NCBI GenBank assembly: GCA_050247435.1
Contig: JBFWUF010000020.1
Span: forward strand, 1 to 64,000
Origin: JAJVID01 sp050247435
GTDB taxonomy: Bacteria > Acidobacteriota > Blastocatellia > RBC074
Direction: 5' to 3'
Length of the DNA: 64,000 nt
This document shows positions 1 to 8,121 of the stretch, piece after piece (the first letter of the stretch is position 1; each line of letters starts with the position of its first letter). The position numbers and the translations under genes were made by a program. Under the pieces are notes generated by a model. The model had not been told where the DNA came from. It saw only the letters and a list, made by a program, of their open reading frames with translations, and did not search any database.

Positions 1-135
1 TCCATCCTGACCTTCCTTTGGTTTGCTGTTTGTCGTTACACGACTCAACCGAACAGCATTCTTAGGAAGGTCTTCCTCTTATTTGTCAACTATTTCGCTG
101 GAAAAATGACTTTGCAAAAGCCCTGGGAGGCTCCT

Positions 136-597
136 ATGAAACAATTGACGATTACTTTGAGTATATTACTGGTGGCGACCGTAGCGTTCGGTTGGCGCTT
201 AACATCAACAACAACCAGGAAACACCGGTACGAGGGTATGCAACTGGAAGTCAACGATCTGTCCGAGGTTGGCGTGGTGGTTCACAGTCCGGCTAGCGAA
301 GGCTTTAACAATAAGCTTTCGTCTCTGCTCACTGCGCCAGGTGATCTAGCAGAAGAGACGACAAAGTATTCGGTAATTATCGAAAACAAGACGCCGCAAC
401 ACATCAATGCAATTGCGGTCATTTGGCGTTTCTACCCTTCACAGGGCCAACCAATTGAGCGCAAGTACGATTTCAGCTTTTTAGGCAATTCGTTTTTTAA
501 CAACACCTCAGATAGCCTCATCAAGCCCGGTGAGCTTTACCCGCTCTGTCTGTTTGCCGAGAGCGAAAGATTCCGGCGCTTCCGTGGCGACGACTAA
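136..597 (+). CDS. Hypothetical membrane-anchored or exported protein, 153 aa
   Basis: I do not recognise this protein. The start at 136 is chosen because GGGAGG lies just upstream; an earlier in-frame ATG at 106 has no such site. Residues 1-22 form a basic then hydrophobic segment, either a signal peptide or an N-terminal anchor. The rest looks like a small extracytoplasmic beta-rich domain with no catalytic motif I can name. It ends five bases before the next gene, so the two are probably co-transcribed. Real coding is supported by the ribosome site and the tight spacing. Function unknown. Confidence 0.6.
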   Translation: MKQLTITLSILLVATVAFGWRLTSTTTRKHRYEGMQLEVNDLSEVGVVVHSPASEGFNNKLSSLLTAPGDLAEETTKYSVIIENKTPQHINAIAVIWRFYPSQGQPIERKYDFSFLGNSFFNNTSDSLIKPGELYPLCLFAESERFRRFRGDD

Positions 598-601
598 AAC
601 G

Positions 602-2062
602 ATGGATGCAGAGAAGAGGCGGTTCAGAATGACCATCCTGCGCAGGATTGCCAGGCTGAACCCGGATTTGATCAGGGACTTGATGATCGAGACGACCACT
701 GACGATCAGGCAACGCCGGCGGTGGTTCCCCGGGCGACTGATGAGGGCACAGCGATCATGGCCGTCGCTCTGGAAGAGATGATGCGCGATCCGAAGCTTG
801 CCACGAAACTTGCTCAGCAAAGCCTCTCGTTCGGAGCGACGGGCGCGATACGCATCTTCCTTCTCTACCTCAGCAGGCAGGACAGGCAATTGGCCGAGAG
901 CCAGGCGGCGATGTTTCTCGCCAAATTTCGCGACAGTTCGGTTTCACCTGTATTTATGCGGAGTCTCCGTATTTTCGTATCCCCGCCGATGCTCGATCAT
1001 TACTTTGAATCGCTGGCTATCAGGCTCCGCCGTGGTTTCAGGCCTGATCTGAATCCGATGGAGTATCGTGAGTTGATAGCGGCGACCAGAGGAGGGTTGC
1101 AAGACGCCGCGTCCAATCCACGGTGGAGAGATGAGTTCGCCAGGATTGCCACGGAGCTTGAGGCTTTAATGGCGCGCCGTCCTCTGCCTGCGGCTAACCC
1201 GACTACTAAAAAAATAAGCATGGCGGGTATGTCGCCTGCATCCCCGGGTGATACAAGAGAGATTTCCGAATCCGCTGCGCGGGTGGAGGCGGTCGTTAGC
1301 CCGATGAACAAAGATTTGGAGTATCAGAAACTGGCTATCGAGGCAGCCGGAAAGGCGGATGCTGGATTGGCCGAAAAACTGCTTTCGAAAATCGTTGATA
1401 AAGAATTACGGCGAAGAGCGAGCGTCAGTGTGTACGGCCCGCTCGTCAGAAAAGCTTTGAGCGAAAACGACTGGTTCCAGGCGAGTACTTACGCTCTTAG
1501 AGTAAGCGATCCGCTCGGGCAGAGTTTGATGGCCGGTAGCGTGGCCAGGGCGATGTTGAAAGCCAGGCAGGACAAAGAGGCGGTTAAGGCGATCTATGAC
1601 GCCGCGCTGGCAAACCTCAACCGGGAATCGCCATCGCTGATCGTGGCCAAAGGAATCATATCCCTTGCCCAATCGCTGATGTCCGTGGAGCAGGAGAATG
1701 GCTTTGCCGCCGCCGGTATGGCCGTCTCCGTACTCAACAGAACAGATGTCTCCCAGCCTTTCTCAAAGAAATCGGGTGTGACCAGCGGCCTTGACCCGTG
1801 GGTTTTGCAAACGAATCCGATGCTTGGCGTTGACGACTATTTCGACGTGACGGAAACAATCGGCCCTCTCTTCAAGGAGATGAGCAGGAACGACGTCATT
1901 CGAACCCAGGCGGTGGCTCTCGGCCTGTCGCACATCGGATTGAGATCGCTTGCGCATCTCGGCATCGCAAAAGAAATGTCGAATCAGATCAAAGAGGCCA
2001 AGCGCCCCATTGAGAAAGATAAGCAATCGGTTCCTGAAAAGAAGGAAGGCAAAGATCAGTAG
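602..2062 (+). CDS. Hypothetical alpha-helical repeat protein, 486 aa
   Basis: No family is recognised. The protein is rich in Ala, Leu, Arg and Lys, with regularly spaced helices, especially in the C-terminal half where pairs of amphipathic helices resemble TPR or HEAT-like scaffolds. A Pro/Ser/Thr-rich linker near residues 190-240 separates two helical halves. I see no signal peptide, membrane segment or catalytic motif. The start at 602 follows directly on the upstream gene; an ATG at 629 with a purine-rich GAGG upstream is an alternative start. The tail is highly charged (KEAKRPIEKDKQ and beyond). A weak hairpin follows the stop. Confidence 0.6.
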   Translation: MDAEKRRFRMTILRRIARLNPDLIRDLMIETTTDDQATPAVVPRATDEGTAIMAVALEEMMRDPKLATKLAQQSLSFGATGAIRIFLLYLSRQDRQLAESQAAMFLAKFRDSSVSPVFMRSLRIFVSPPMLDHYFESLAIRLRRGFRPDLNPMEYRELIAATRGGLQDAASNPRWRDEFARIATELEALMARRPLPAANPTTKKISMAGMSPASPGDTREISESAARVEAVVSPMNKDLEYQKLAIEAAGKADAGLAEKLLSKIVDKELRRRASVSVYGPLVRKALSENDWFQASTYALRVSDPLGQSLMAGSVARAMLKARQDKEAVKAIYDAALANLNRESPSLIVAKGIISLAQSLMSVEQENGFAAAGMAVSVLNRTDVSQPFSKKSGVTSGLDPWVLQTNPMLGVDDYFDVTETIGPLFKEMSRNDVIRTQAVALGLSHIGLRSLAHLGIAKEMSNQIKEAKRPIEKDKQSVPEKKEGKDQ

Positions 2063-2098
2063 CTGGCTTAGTAAAGGGATGAAGCCAGTGTTTATTTC
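2063..2098. terminator. Probable intrinsic terminator between convergent genes
   Basis: A 7-bp stem (CTGGCTT at 2063-2069 with AAGCCAG at 2082-2088) starts immediately after the stop codon at 2060-2062 and is followed by a T-rich run (TGTTTATTTC). It sits in the 29-bp gap between two convergent genes. The T-run is imperfect, so the call is moderate. Confidence 0.45.
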
Positions 2099-3774
2099 AC
2101 CTTCAGCACGATCAGCGTGATGTCGTCGCCCTGCGGCAGCCCCGCAGTAAAACTCAACACCTCATTCAAAATCCGACGCTTGATCTCTTCCGCGCTCAGG
2201 CTGACGCTCTCCTTGACCAGTTCCTCCAACCGCTCTTCACCGAACATTTGATTTTCGGCGTTGACGGCTTCGGTCACGCCGTCGGTGTACATCACGACCA
2301 CGTCGCCGGGCGCGAGGCGCGTCTGCCTGGGGTTGTATTCGACGAAATCGAAGGCGCCGAGCAGGACTGATTTCGTGGTCAGCGTCTCGGTTTCGCCGGT
2401 TGCGCGGGCGAGGATCGGCAGGTTGTGGCCGGCGTTGATGTAGCTGAAAAGGCCATCCGGATCGAGCGTCGCGCAGAAGAGCGTGATGAAGCGGTTCGAC
2501 GCCGAGCGTTGGACGAGGACTTTGTTGAGGCTGGTGACGACTTCGGGGAGCGGCAGAGCGCTGGCGAACTGAACTTGCATCGCGCCCTGGGCCATTGCGG
2601 CGAGCAGCGCAGCGGCCATCCCCTTGCCGGACACGTCGCCGAGCACGAAGGCGGAGCGGTTGTCCGCGAGCGGGATGAAGTCGTAGAAATCGCCGCCGAC
2701 GTAGCGCGACGGGATGTTGTGCGCGGCAATCTCGAAATGGTCGGGGACTTTGAACGCAGTGGGCGAGAGCGCGACCTGAACCTGGCGGGCCATGTCCAGT
2801 TCCTGCTCGATCTGTTTCTTCTCCTGCTCCTGGCTCATCAGGCGGACGCTTTCCAGCGATTTCGTCGCCTCGAACGCCAGCGATTCGAGCAGCTTGATCG
2901 AGGTTTGCGAGATCGTGCCGCCGATGACGTGGCTGTCAACGTAAAGCACGCCGATCACGTCGCGCTTCAAAACCGTCGTCGCGTCCATGTTTTCAGTCAT
3001 CTGAAAACGGCGGAGCGGGATGCAAGCGATTGATCTGAGGTCGAGGTTACGAACGCTTTCACGGGCGAAATGCGACGCGGTTTCGCGGCTGTCGTTGATG
3101 ATCACGCTGCGATTCTGTTTGAAGGCTTCTTCGACGACCGAACGGCTCATGGCGAAATCGGCGCCTTCGAGCCAGCTTCGGTTGTGGTCGCGCGCGACTT
3201 TGAACTCCAGATCGCCTGCCGCGTTGCGCAGCATCAGGAAGCCGCGTTCGGCCTGAGTTATCTCGATGGCGGCGTCAACGATCAGGCAGAGCACGTCGTC
3301 GGGCGTCATTGAAAACTTGAACGCCTGGTTGACTTCGACGAAGCGGGCGAGTTTCTGCAACTCTTCGTTGGCCGAAGTCGAGCGCTCGCGTCCTTGCGGA
3401 GGCTGAGCCAGGGAAAGACGCGGCGCGCTGTCGAAGATCGCCGAGGCTCGCTCGACCGTGTCGTCGAGGAAGGTGATCTGCTGGTCTTCATCGCCTCCGA
3501 TGCGGATGCGGTCGAGGTGCTGCAACGCGTAGCGTTCGACGCGCTGGTCGTTGACGAACGTGCCGCGCTTGCTGCCGATGTCAATCAGATGCCAGGCCTC
3601 GTCTTCGTAAACGATCTCGGCGTGCTGGCGCGAGACGCTGTCCGAGAGCAGTTGCAGGTCGTTCTCCGCTTTGCGCCCGATGGTGAAGACGGGTTTGCCG
3701 AGCGGCAGCAAACGCATGACGCCGAACCGGTTGACAATTTTTAGCTGCGCCGGTTTTTGCATCGGAAAAGTCAT
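2092..3774 (-). CDS. FHA-GAF-SpoIIE serine phosphatase (RsbU-like)
   Basis: This is a three-domain signalling phosphatase. Residues about 20-105 form an FHA phosphothreonine-binding domain (GR at the first loop, SRQHAE, then GTFVN). Residues about 150-310 form a GAF sensor domain. A short coiled linker (about 310-340, EQEKKQIEQELDMARQVQ) leads into a SpoIIE/PP2C domain with GGDFYDF, GDVSGKG, MYTDGVTEA and GDDITL, which supply the metal-binding aspartates. Enzymes of this class dephosphorylate STAS anti-sigma antagonists, and the next gene upstream on the same strand is a STAS protein. No RsbW-type kinase is visible nearby. The FHA domain suggests input from a Ser/Thr kinase encoded elsewhere. 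Confidence 0.9.
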   Translation of the reverse strand: MTFPMQKPAQLKIVNRFGVMRLLPLGKPVFTIGRKAENDLQLLSDSVSRQHAEIVYEDEAWHLIDIGSKRGTFVNDQRVERYALQHLDRIRIGGDEDQQITFLDDTVERASAIFDSAPRLSLAQPPQGRERSTSANEELQKLARFVEVNQAFKFSMTPDDVLCLIVDAAIEITQAERGFLMLRNAAGDLEFKVARDHNRSWLEGADFAMSRSVVEEAFKQNRSVIINDSRETASHFARESVRNLDLRSIACIPLRRFQMTENMDATTVLKRDVIGVLYVDSHVIGGTISQTSIKLLESLAFEATKSLESVRLMSQEQEKKQIEQELDMARQVQVALSPTAFKVPDHFEIAAHNIPSRYVGGDFYDFIPLADNRSAFVLGDVSGKGMAAALLAAMAQGAMQVQFASALPLPEVVTSLNKVLVQRSASNRFITLFCATLDPDGLFSYINAGHNLPILARATGETETLTTKSVLLGAFDFVEYNPRQTRLAPGDVVVMYTDGVTEAVNAENQMFGEERLEELVKESVSLSAEEIKRRILNEVLSFTAGLPQGDDITLIVLKVK

Positions 3775-3776
3775 CT

Positions 3777-3846
3777 ACGAAGCCACACGAAGAATCACGA
3801 AGGATTTCCACGTGTCTTTCTCCGTGATTCTTCTTGTGGCTTCTCG
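3777..3846. repeat. Imperfect palindrome, CCACACGAAG family (copy 1)
   Basis: GAAGCCACACGAAGAATCACG on the left pairs with CGTGATTCTTCTTGTGGCTTC on the right, around a short centre. It lies exactly in the gap between the phosphatase and STAS genes. A related copy is at 37685-37756. I see no gene inside it. Confidence 0.7.
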
Positions 3847-3854
3847 GACTGGTT

Positions 3855-4193
3855 TTAGAATGATGAGACGGCGGATGTTTCATCCTCGTAAGTTTCGAGG
3901 ACTGAAAGCAGGCCGGTGATCGAGAGCAATTGCCTGGCCATCCGCGACGGTTTCATAACCTTGAGCTTGCCGTTGGCTTCTTTGACGCTCGTGAACGATT
4001 TGATCATCGCGCCGATGCCGGAACTGTCAATCGTCGGCACGCCGGAGAGGTTGAGCAGCAGGAATCGGCGCTCCTCCTCGATCAGGTTTTTCACGGCCTC
4101 GCGCAAACTTTCCTCGCTTCTGCCGATAATCAAATTGCCGTTTAGGTCCAGAATGGTAACGCTGCCGGACGTTCTGATATGGATTTCCATCAC
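3855..4193 (-). CDS. STAS-domain anti-sigma factor antagonist
   Basis: At 112 aa this is a single STAS domain. It shows the family hallmarks: an N-terminal strand (GSVTILDLNGNLIIG), then VPTIDSSGIGAMIK containing the DSSG motif whose serine is the usual phosphorylation site. Such proteins bind and sequester a kinase/anti-sigma factor when unphosphorylated. The SpoIIE-type phosphatase directly downstream is the natural enzyme to reactivate it. The kinase partner is not in this window. The extra C-terminal tail (ETYEDETSAV) is acidic and probably not part of the fold. Confidence 0.9.
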   Translation of the reverse strand: MMEIHIRTSGSVTILDLNGNLIIGRSEESLREAVKNLIEEERRFLLLNLSGVPTIDSSGIGAMIKSFTSVKEANGKLKVMKPSRMARQLLSITGLLSVLETYEDETSAVSSF

Positions 4194-4278
4194 TAAAACT
4201 TCTCGAAAGATTTTGGGGGCGGATAAATCAAAGCAGTTGGATTTGCGCGGGCATTATAACCTAAAAAATGCGGAATGC

Positions 4279-4317
4279 CTCTGGGAGCGCACGCATCCTT
4301 GCGTGCGCTCCCAGAGG
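4279..4317. repeat. Short palindrome, CTGGGAGCGCACGC family (copy 1)
   Basis: CCTCTGGGAGCGCACGC is followed by ATCCTT and the inverted arm ending CTCCCAGAGG. It abuts the stop codon of the next minus-strand gene. Related elements occur at 12760, 21324, 31572, 36921 and 42039, always between genes. Confidence 0.85.
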
Positions 4318-5259
4318 TCAGGCGATGATGATGAATGTGTTCCTCCCGCCGACCACATCCGAAAAATCTTTGTTGTAGGTCACGTCAATGCGGCGGAACT
4401 GTTTGATCACGTCGCCGATTTCGGCGGCGGAGATGAATCCGTCTTCGGTGTGCGAGATGGCCCATTGCTGGATATGTCTGGCGCGAGAGAGAAAATTGGC
4501 GACCAGTTGCAGGTAATGTTCTTTCGACATCACGTCGTCGCCCAGGCGGCCGCGCTGGCCGGCGATGATCGCGTCCCAGTCGGCGCCGGTTCCGCGCACC
4601 CACGTCTCGCGCCAGCCGACAACGCCGCGCCGCAGCGCGGCCAGACCTTCGGGGCGCGGGAACCGGGCAAACATCAGGTCGGCGCGCGCGCTGCGTATGA
4701 ATTCGTGCGCGTCGTGGTTGACGCTGTAATTCGGTTTTTCGTTGTTGACGATGCGCCGGCTGTTGCGCCACAACGCGATGAAGACTTCCGAAAGAGGCCG
4801 CCGCAAGGCGATGGTGTCGGGCTTGAACGAGAACACGTAATCCCCGACGCCGAGCGCGGTCGAGTAAGCGAGAGCGCGGCGGTGTTCGTTCTCGATCTGC
4901 TGGATGTTGAGCCAGACGTTGTCGAACCAGACGGCGTCAATTTCACTCAGAGGCTCACTCATCGAAGCTCCGAGCGCCGGATTGTGCAACCGGCGGCGGG
5001 GCACGTAGGCTTCGCTCAGAGTCAGTGAGACATCCTCTTCGCTCAACTCCTCGCCCTGGTTTTCGACCAACGCGCGCGACATCCACCACGCCCACTGGCA
5101 TACGTCGTTATTCAGAATTTGTTTGCCCCAGAATTTCAGATACCAGCCGAGGTCGGGCTGGCCCGCGAAAGGAATCGTGATTGATGAAAATTTCAGCCGG
5201 CGCAACACGCTCAGCTCAAAACCCAGCCATTGGCGGTTTGTTCGTGCATTGATGGACAT
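4318..5259 (-). CDS. Degenerate D12-class DNA adenine methyltransferase-like protein, probably inactive
   Basis: By eye, this 313-aa protein aligns with the intact D12-class methyltransferase encoded at 31682-32731. Residues 30-66 match its SAM-binding region without gaps (FAG at 31-33, NND at 50-52, and a following helix). The usual motif I FxGxG has become FAGQP, and the catalytic DPPY motif has become ARFPRP near residues 195-205, after a conserved DAxExI...ADL lead-in. The C-terminal SYND-strand and helix are also recognisable (SHTEDGFISAAEI). I therefore infer a methyltransferase fold that has lost catalysis and may serve as a DNA-binding or scaffolding protein. It sits between STAS and HD-GYP genes on the same strand. 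The family assignment comes from one manual alignment. Confidence 0.55.
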   Translation of the reverse strand: MSINARTNRQWLGFELSVLRRLKFSSITIPFAGQPDLGWYLKFWGKQILNNDVCQWAWWMSRALVENQGEELSEEDVSLTLSEAYVPRRRLHNPALGASMSEPLSEIDAVWFDNVWLNIQQIENEHRRALAYSTALGVGDYVFSFKPDTIALRRPLSEVFIALWRNSRRIVNNEKPNYSVNHDAHEFIRSARADLMFARFPRPEGLAALRRGVVGWRETWVRGTGADWDAIIAGQRGRLGDDVMSKEHYLQLVANFLSRARHIQQWAISHTEDGFISAAEIGDVIKQFRRIDVTYNKDFSDVVGGRNTFIIIA

Positions 5260-5282
5260 AGTCGTTTAATCAGGTATGAAGA

Positions 5283-6278
5283 TCAGCTTCCGACCTTTTC
5301 CCCCGCCTCTTCAAGTTCGTCGGCGGATTTCCCCGCGCGGTCTTCGTTTGCCGTTTCATCATCTCCCGCTGACGATTCAGCCTCAGACGCCGCCGGGGGC
5401 AAGGCGCTTTGATCTTCGCCTGGAGCTTCCGCCGAAGCTTCCGATTGTGGCTCGTCGTAAACCGGCGGGGGAGCGATTTCATCGGCGGCTTGATGCTCGA
5501 TGGCCTCTTCGTGGAGTGTTGATTGCTCGATCCCGGCTGTTTCGGGTTCCGGCGCAGGCTCGACGAATTGAAGTTCGGTCAGGTTAATCGCGGTTTCAAC
5601 GCCGGCTGATTCCAATTCCGATTCGGAAAACACGACCCCGGTTTCGGCTTCCGAATACGCGAATTCCGCTTCGTCCGCCCGCTCTTCGGCCAGAATCTGA
5701 AGTAGCAGCCTGGCCACTTGCGGGTCGAATTCGATGCCGGCCATGTCGGCGATCATCTGCTCAGCTTCGAGTCTTTCAAACCGCTGGCGGTGCGGGCGGT
5801 TCGAGTTGAGCGCGAAGTAGGTGTCAACCGCGCGCAGAACACGCGCGCCCAGGGGAATCGCCTCGCCCGCAAGTCCGTCCGGATATCCTCCGCCGTTCCA
5901 CCATTCGTGGTGCCAGCGGATCAGCAACTGGGTCTGGCGTGAAAGCTTGAGTTCGCCCGCCGCCTGTTCGCCCAATATCGGATGGCGCCACAAATCCAGA
6001 GTCTCTTCCCAACTCAGCACGCTTGGCCGCAGCAGGTAATTGCGTTTCATGGCGCGTTCGCCCACATCGTGCGCCAGGGCCGCGAACTTGAGCGCGGTCA
6101 GGTCAACTCCGTGCAGCCCCATCCGCGCGCCGATCTTTTCAACCATTCGCGCAATCGCGATTGCGTGCGGTTCGCTGTAACCTTCCACGCGGTCAATCTC
6201 AATGGCGATTTTGAGCAGGCGGTCGCCGAGCGGCCTTTCCGCCTCGCTGAACGTCAATATCGCCTGTTGTGCTTGCAT
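5283..6278 (-). CDS. HD-GYP-like phosphohydrolase with acidic C-terminal tail
   Basis: Residues about 15-190 form an HD-GYP-type domain: AHDVGER for the HD pair, then HPILGEQ, IRWHHEWWNGGGYPDGL carrying HH and GYP, IPLGARVLRAVDTY and NRPHR. HD-GYP domains usually hydrolyse cyclic-di-GMP. The HD pair, both later histidines, the aspartate and GYP are present, so activity is plausible. The usual K of HDIGK is replaced (HDVGER). Residues about 200-331 are a low-complexity tail rich in Glu, Ala and Ser with no recognisable domain. The gene ends 23 bp before the methyltransferase-like gene, which suggests one transcript with the signalling genes downstream. Confidence 0.85.
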   Translation of the reverse strand: MQAQQAILTFSEAERPLGDRLLKIAIEIDRVEGYSEPHAIAIARMVEKIGARMGLHGVDLTALKFAALAHDVGERAMKRNYLLRPSVLSWEETLDLWRHPILGEQAAGELKLSRQTQLLIRWHHEWWNGGGYPDGLAGEAIPLGARVLRAVDTYFALNSNRPHRQRFERLEAEQMIADMAGIEFDPQVARLLLQILAEERADEAEFAYSEAETGVVFSESELESAGVETAINLTELQFVEPAPEPETAGIEQSTLHEEAIEHQAADEIAPPPVYDEPQSEASAEAPGEDQSALPPAASEAESSAGDDETANEDRAGKSADELEEAGEKVGS

Positions 6279-6651
6279 CTATGGAACTCCTCCTAAACAA
6301 AATCACCGCGAGCGCGCGAACGCGTTTGCTTTTGATCGGCAGCCGATTGGAGAGGGCCTGGCGCGCCTGATGCATTTGGGATGCGTGCGCCTCTCGGGGA
6401 TGAAACAGTTGCCCTTTGTAGGCGATGAAGGCTCAAAAAATCAAGCCGGGCGGAATTTTGTCGGTCGTGGAATCGGCCAATCGCTCGCAGTAATCCACTG
6501 CGCCCTTTTCCCTGAAACCGCAAATAGCGTTATCATCTCCCGCGCCGCCGCCGACCCCGGCGGCCCAAGCCGGAAGATTTCTGTAACCAATCCAGGCTTT
6601 TTTACGCCTTTGTAGTTGGCGCTGATCTCATGAAGGCGAATAGCGCCGACT

Positions 6652-6772
6652 GATGGCAAATGGATGGCAAATGGATGGCAAATGGATGGCAAATGGATGG
6701 CAAATGGATGGCAAATGGATGGCAAATGGATGGCGACCGGATGGCAAATGGATGGCGACCGGATGGCAATGG
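6652..6772 (+). repeat. 11-bp tandem repeat array (GATGGCAAATG), about 11 units
   Basis: Seven perfect consecutive copies of GATGGCAAATG run from 6652. Variant units then alternate GATGGCGACCG with GATGGCAAATG up to about 6772. The unit length is not a multiple of three. On the opposite strand it reads as a repeated peptide in a spurious frame. There are no spacers, so it is not a CRISPR. Confidence 0.95.
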
Positions 6773-6791
6773 ATAGGTGAACGCACGATTC

Positions 6792-6826
6792 TGAGTGCCT
6801 GAGTGCCTGAGTGCCTGAGTGCCTGA
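6792..6826 (+). repeat. 8-bp tandem repeat (TGAGTGCC), four units
   Basis: Four perfect copies of TGAGTGCC start 20 bp after the 11-bp array and end about 36 bp before the sigma factor gene, so they lie where its promoter or leader would be expected. Confidence 0.9.
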
Positions 6827-6862
6827 ATACAGGATACCTGGACGCGGGATACTGGATGCAGG

Positions 6863-7573
6863 ATGAAAGAAAGAATCGCTGAATACCCTCAAACAAATTT
6901 TGGCGCGCTTCCGCGAAAGCAGCCGTCGGAAATGGCAAACGTTGAGACGGTTGCCGAAACAGACGCTGAGATGATCGCTGAGACGCCTGTTGAGTCGCTT
7001 ACTGAGCTAAAGGACGACGAACTTGTTGCGGCTGCGCGAGCTGGCGACGAGTCGGCCTTCGCCCAGTTGTTTGAGCGCCACCGCCGTCTGGTTTCGAGGC
7101 TCGGCTATCGTTTCTTCCCGCGCCGCGAGCAGGTCGAAGAGATCATCCAGGAGAGTTTCATCAAAGCCTATTTCGCCCTGGATGATTATCAGGGTGGGAA
7201 CGAGAAATCATTTGTTTCGTGGCTCGCCCGGATCACAGTACGTACCTGTTACGACGAACTGCGGCGAGTGCAACGGCGCGGCGAGAGCAGCATCGGCGAT
7301 TTGACTGAGGAAGAAGCGGCCTACCTGCACGAACGTTTGCGCGATTTGAGCGCAAGCGGCAATATCGAAGGCGCGGCCATCTCGCGCGATCTTGCGAATA
7401 AATTGCTCGCGCGGCTACGACCCGACGATCGCCTGATCCTCGCGCTGCTCAAACTAGAAGAACTTTCGGTCGCTGAAATATCGAGTCTGACAGGGTGGAC
7501 AGCGGCGAAGGTCAAAATGCGTTCGCACCGCGCCCAGCACGGACTGCGGCAGTTGTTGAGAAAATTTCTGTGA
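6863..7573 (+). CDS. ECF-family RNA polymerase sigma factor
   Basis: The 236-aa protein carries a sigma-2 region from about residue 55 (LVAAARAGDESAFAQLFERH, then EEIIQESFIKAYFALDDY) and a sigma-4 region (LRPDDRLILALLKLEELSVAEISSLTGW with the following recognition helix). There is no sigma-3 domain, as expected for ECF factors. An acidic N-terminal extension of about 50 residues precedes sigma-2. The ATG at 6863 follows GGATGCAG; an internal ATG at 6932 is the alternative start. The next two genes are a one-TM protein and a Spy-like protein, so this looks like a sigma, anti-sigma and sensor unit. Confidence 0.9.
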   Translation: MKERIAEYPQTNFGALPRKQPSEMANVETVAETDAEMIAETPVESLTELKDDELVAAARAGDESAFAQLFERHRRLVSRLGYRFFPRREQVEEIIQESFIKAYFALDDYQGGNEKSFVSWLARITVRTCYDELRRVQRRGESSIGDLTEEEAAYLHERLRDLSASGNIEGAAISRDLANKLLARLRPDDRLILALLKLEELSVAEISSLTGWTAAKVKMRSHRAQHGLRQLLRKFL

Positions 7574-7683
7574 CAACGGCCGATGAAGACCGCCGGAGAC
7601 GGCGCAGATCCCTACGCCATTGATTTTGCTGAGATTAATTCGATTCGTTTTCGATGAGGTGAATTATTTCGATGAGGTGATTT

Positions 7684-8121
7684 ATGTGGATGAATGGTAA
7701 ACGCCACGAAGAAGAGATAAATGATGAAGCGCTGAATCGTTTCAGCGACGAGCTTCTGCGCGCGTTCGAAGCCAGCGACGCCGAGATCAACACGGCGGCG
7801 GCTTCGCCTTTCCTTTACCGCCGCATTCGTGTGCGCATTGAAGCCGAAGAGCGGCGGCTGGCTGAACAGCGCGGCGGCTGGGCGGCGTTGCTGATCGGCG
7901 CTAAACGCGCGATCCCGGTGATGGCAATGCTCGCAATTGTCGCGGTTGTATCGCTGATGATGGTGCCCGCGCTCTCGCCGCAGCGGCAATCGGCGAACGG
8001 AGGGGGGGAAGAAATGCCGACACTGATGTCGGACGTGTTCTCCTTCTCTCAGGATGAATTGCTGGCTTCGGCCGCCGGCCTGGAGTCGGGGCAAACAAAA
8101 CAGAGCGGAGGAACGAGATGA
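7684..8121 (+). CDS. Putative anti-sigma factor, single transmembrane protein
   Basis: The protein is 145 aa. Residues 1-75 are cytoplasmic, helical and highly charged (EEINDEALNRFSDELLRAFE). One membrane helix lies at about 77-98, followed by a short extracytoplasmic tail. There is no zinc-binding HxxxCxxC motif. Position directly after an ECF sigma gene and the topology both suggest an anti-sigma factor; the sequence alone does not prove it. Its stop overlaps the start of the next gene by four bases, so the two are translationally coupled. Confidence 0.6.
   Translation: MWMNGKRHEEEINDEALNRFSDELLRAFEASDAEINTAAASPFLYRRIRVRIEAEERRLAEQRGGWAALLIGAKRAIPVMAMLAIVAVVSLMMVPALSPQRQSANGGGEEMPTLMSDVFSFSQDELLASAAGLESGQTKQSGGTR

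Larger units (their letters stand above)
6279..6862. other. Intergenic region between divergent genes
   Basis: This 584-bp gap separates the HD-GYP gene (minus) from the sigma factor gene (plus). Its left part (6279-6650) holds nothing I can assign; open frames there lack family features and good ribosome sites. Its right part is taken up by two adjacent tandem repeat arrays, followed by GGATACTGGATGCAGGATG just before the sigma gene. Confidence 0.6.

Noticed and set aside
106..2062. Frameshift joining the first two genes
   Set aside because: The first protein ends at a plausible place, and the second has its own start and an unrelated helical composition.
6652..6826. Possible CRISPR array
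   Set aside because: The repeats are 11 and 8 bp with no unique spacers and no cas genes nearby.
6441..6938. Minus-strand open frame encoding a repeated ICHPFAIHLPS peptide
   Set aside because: It is only the translation of the 11-bp tandem repeat array; it overlaps the sigma gene start and has no ribosome site or family.
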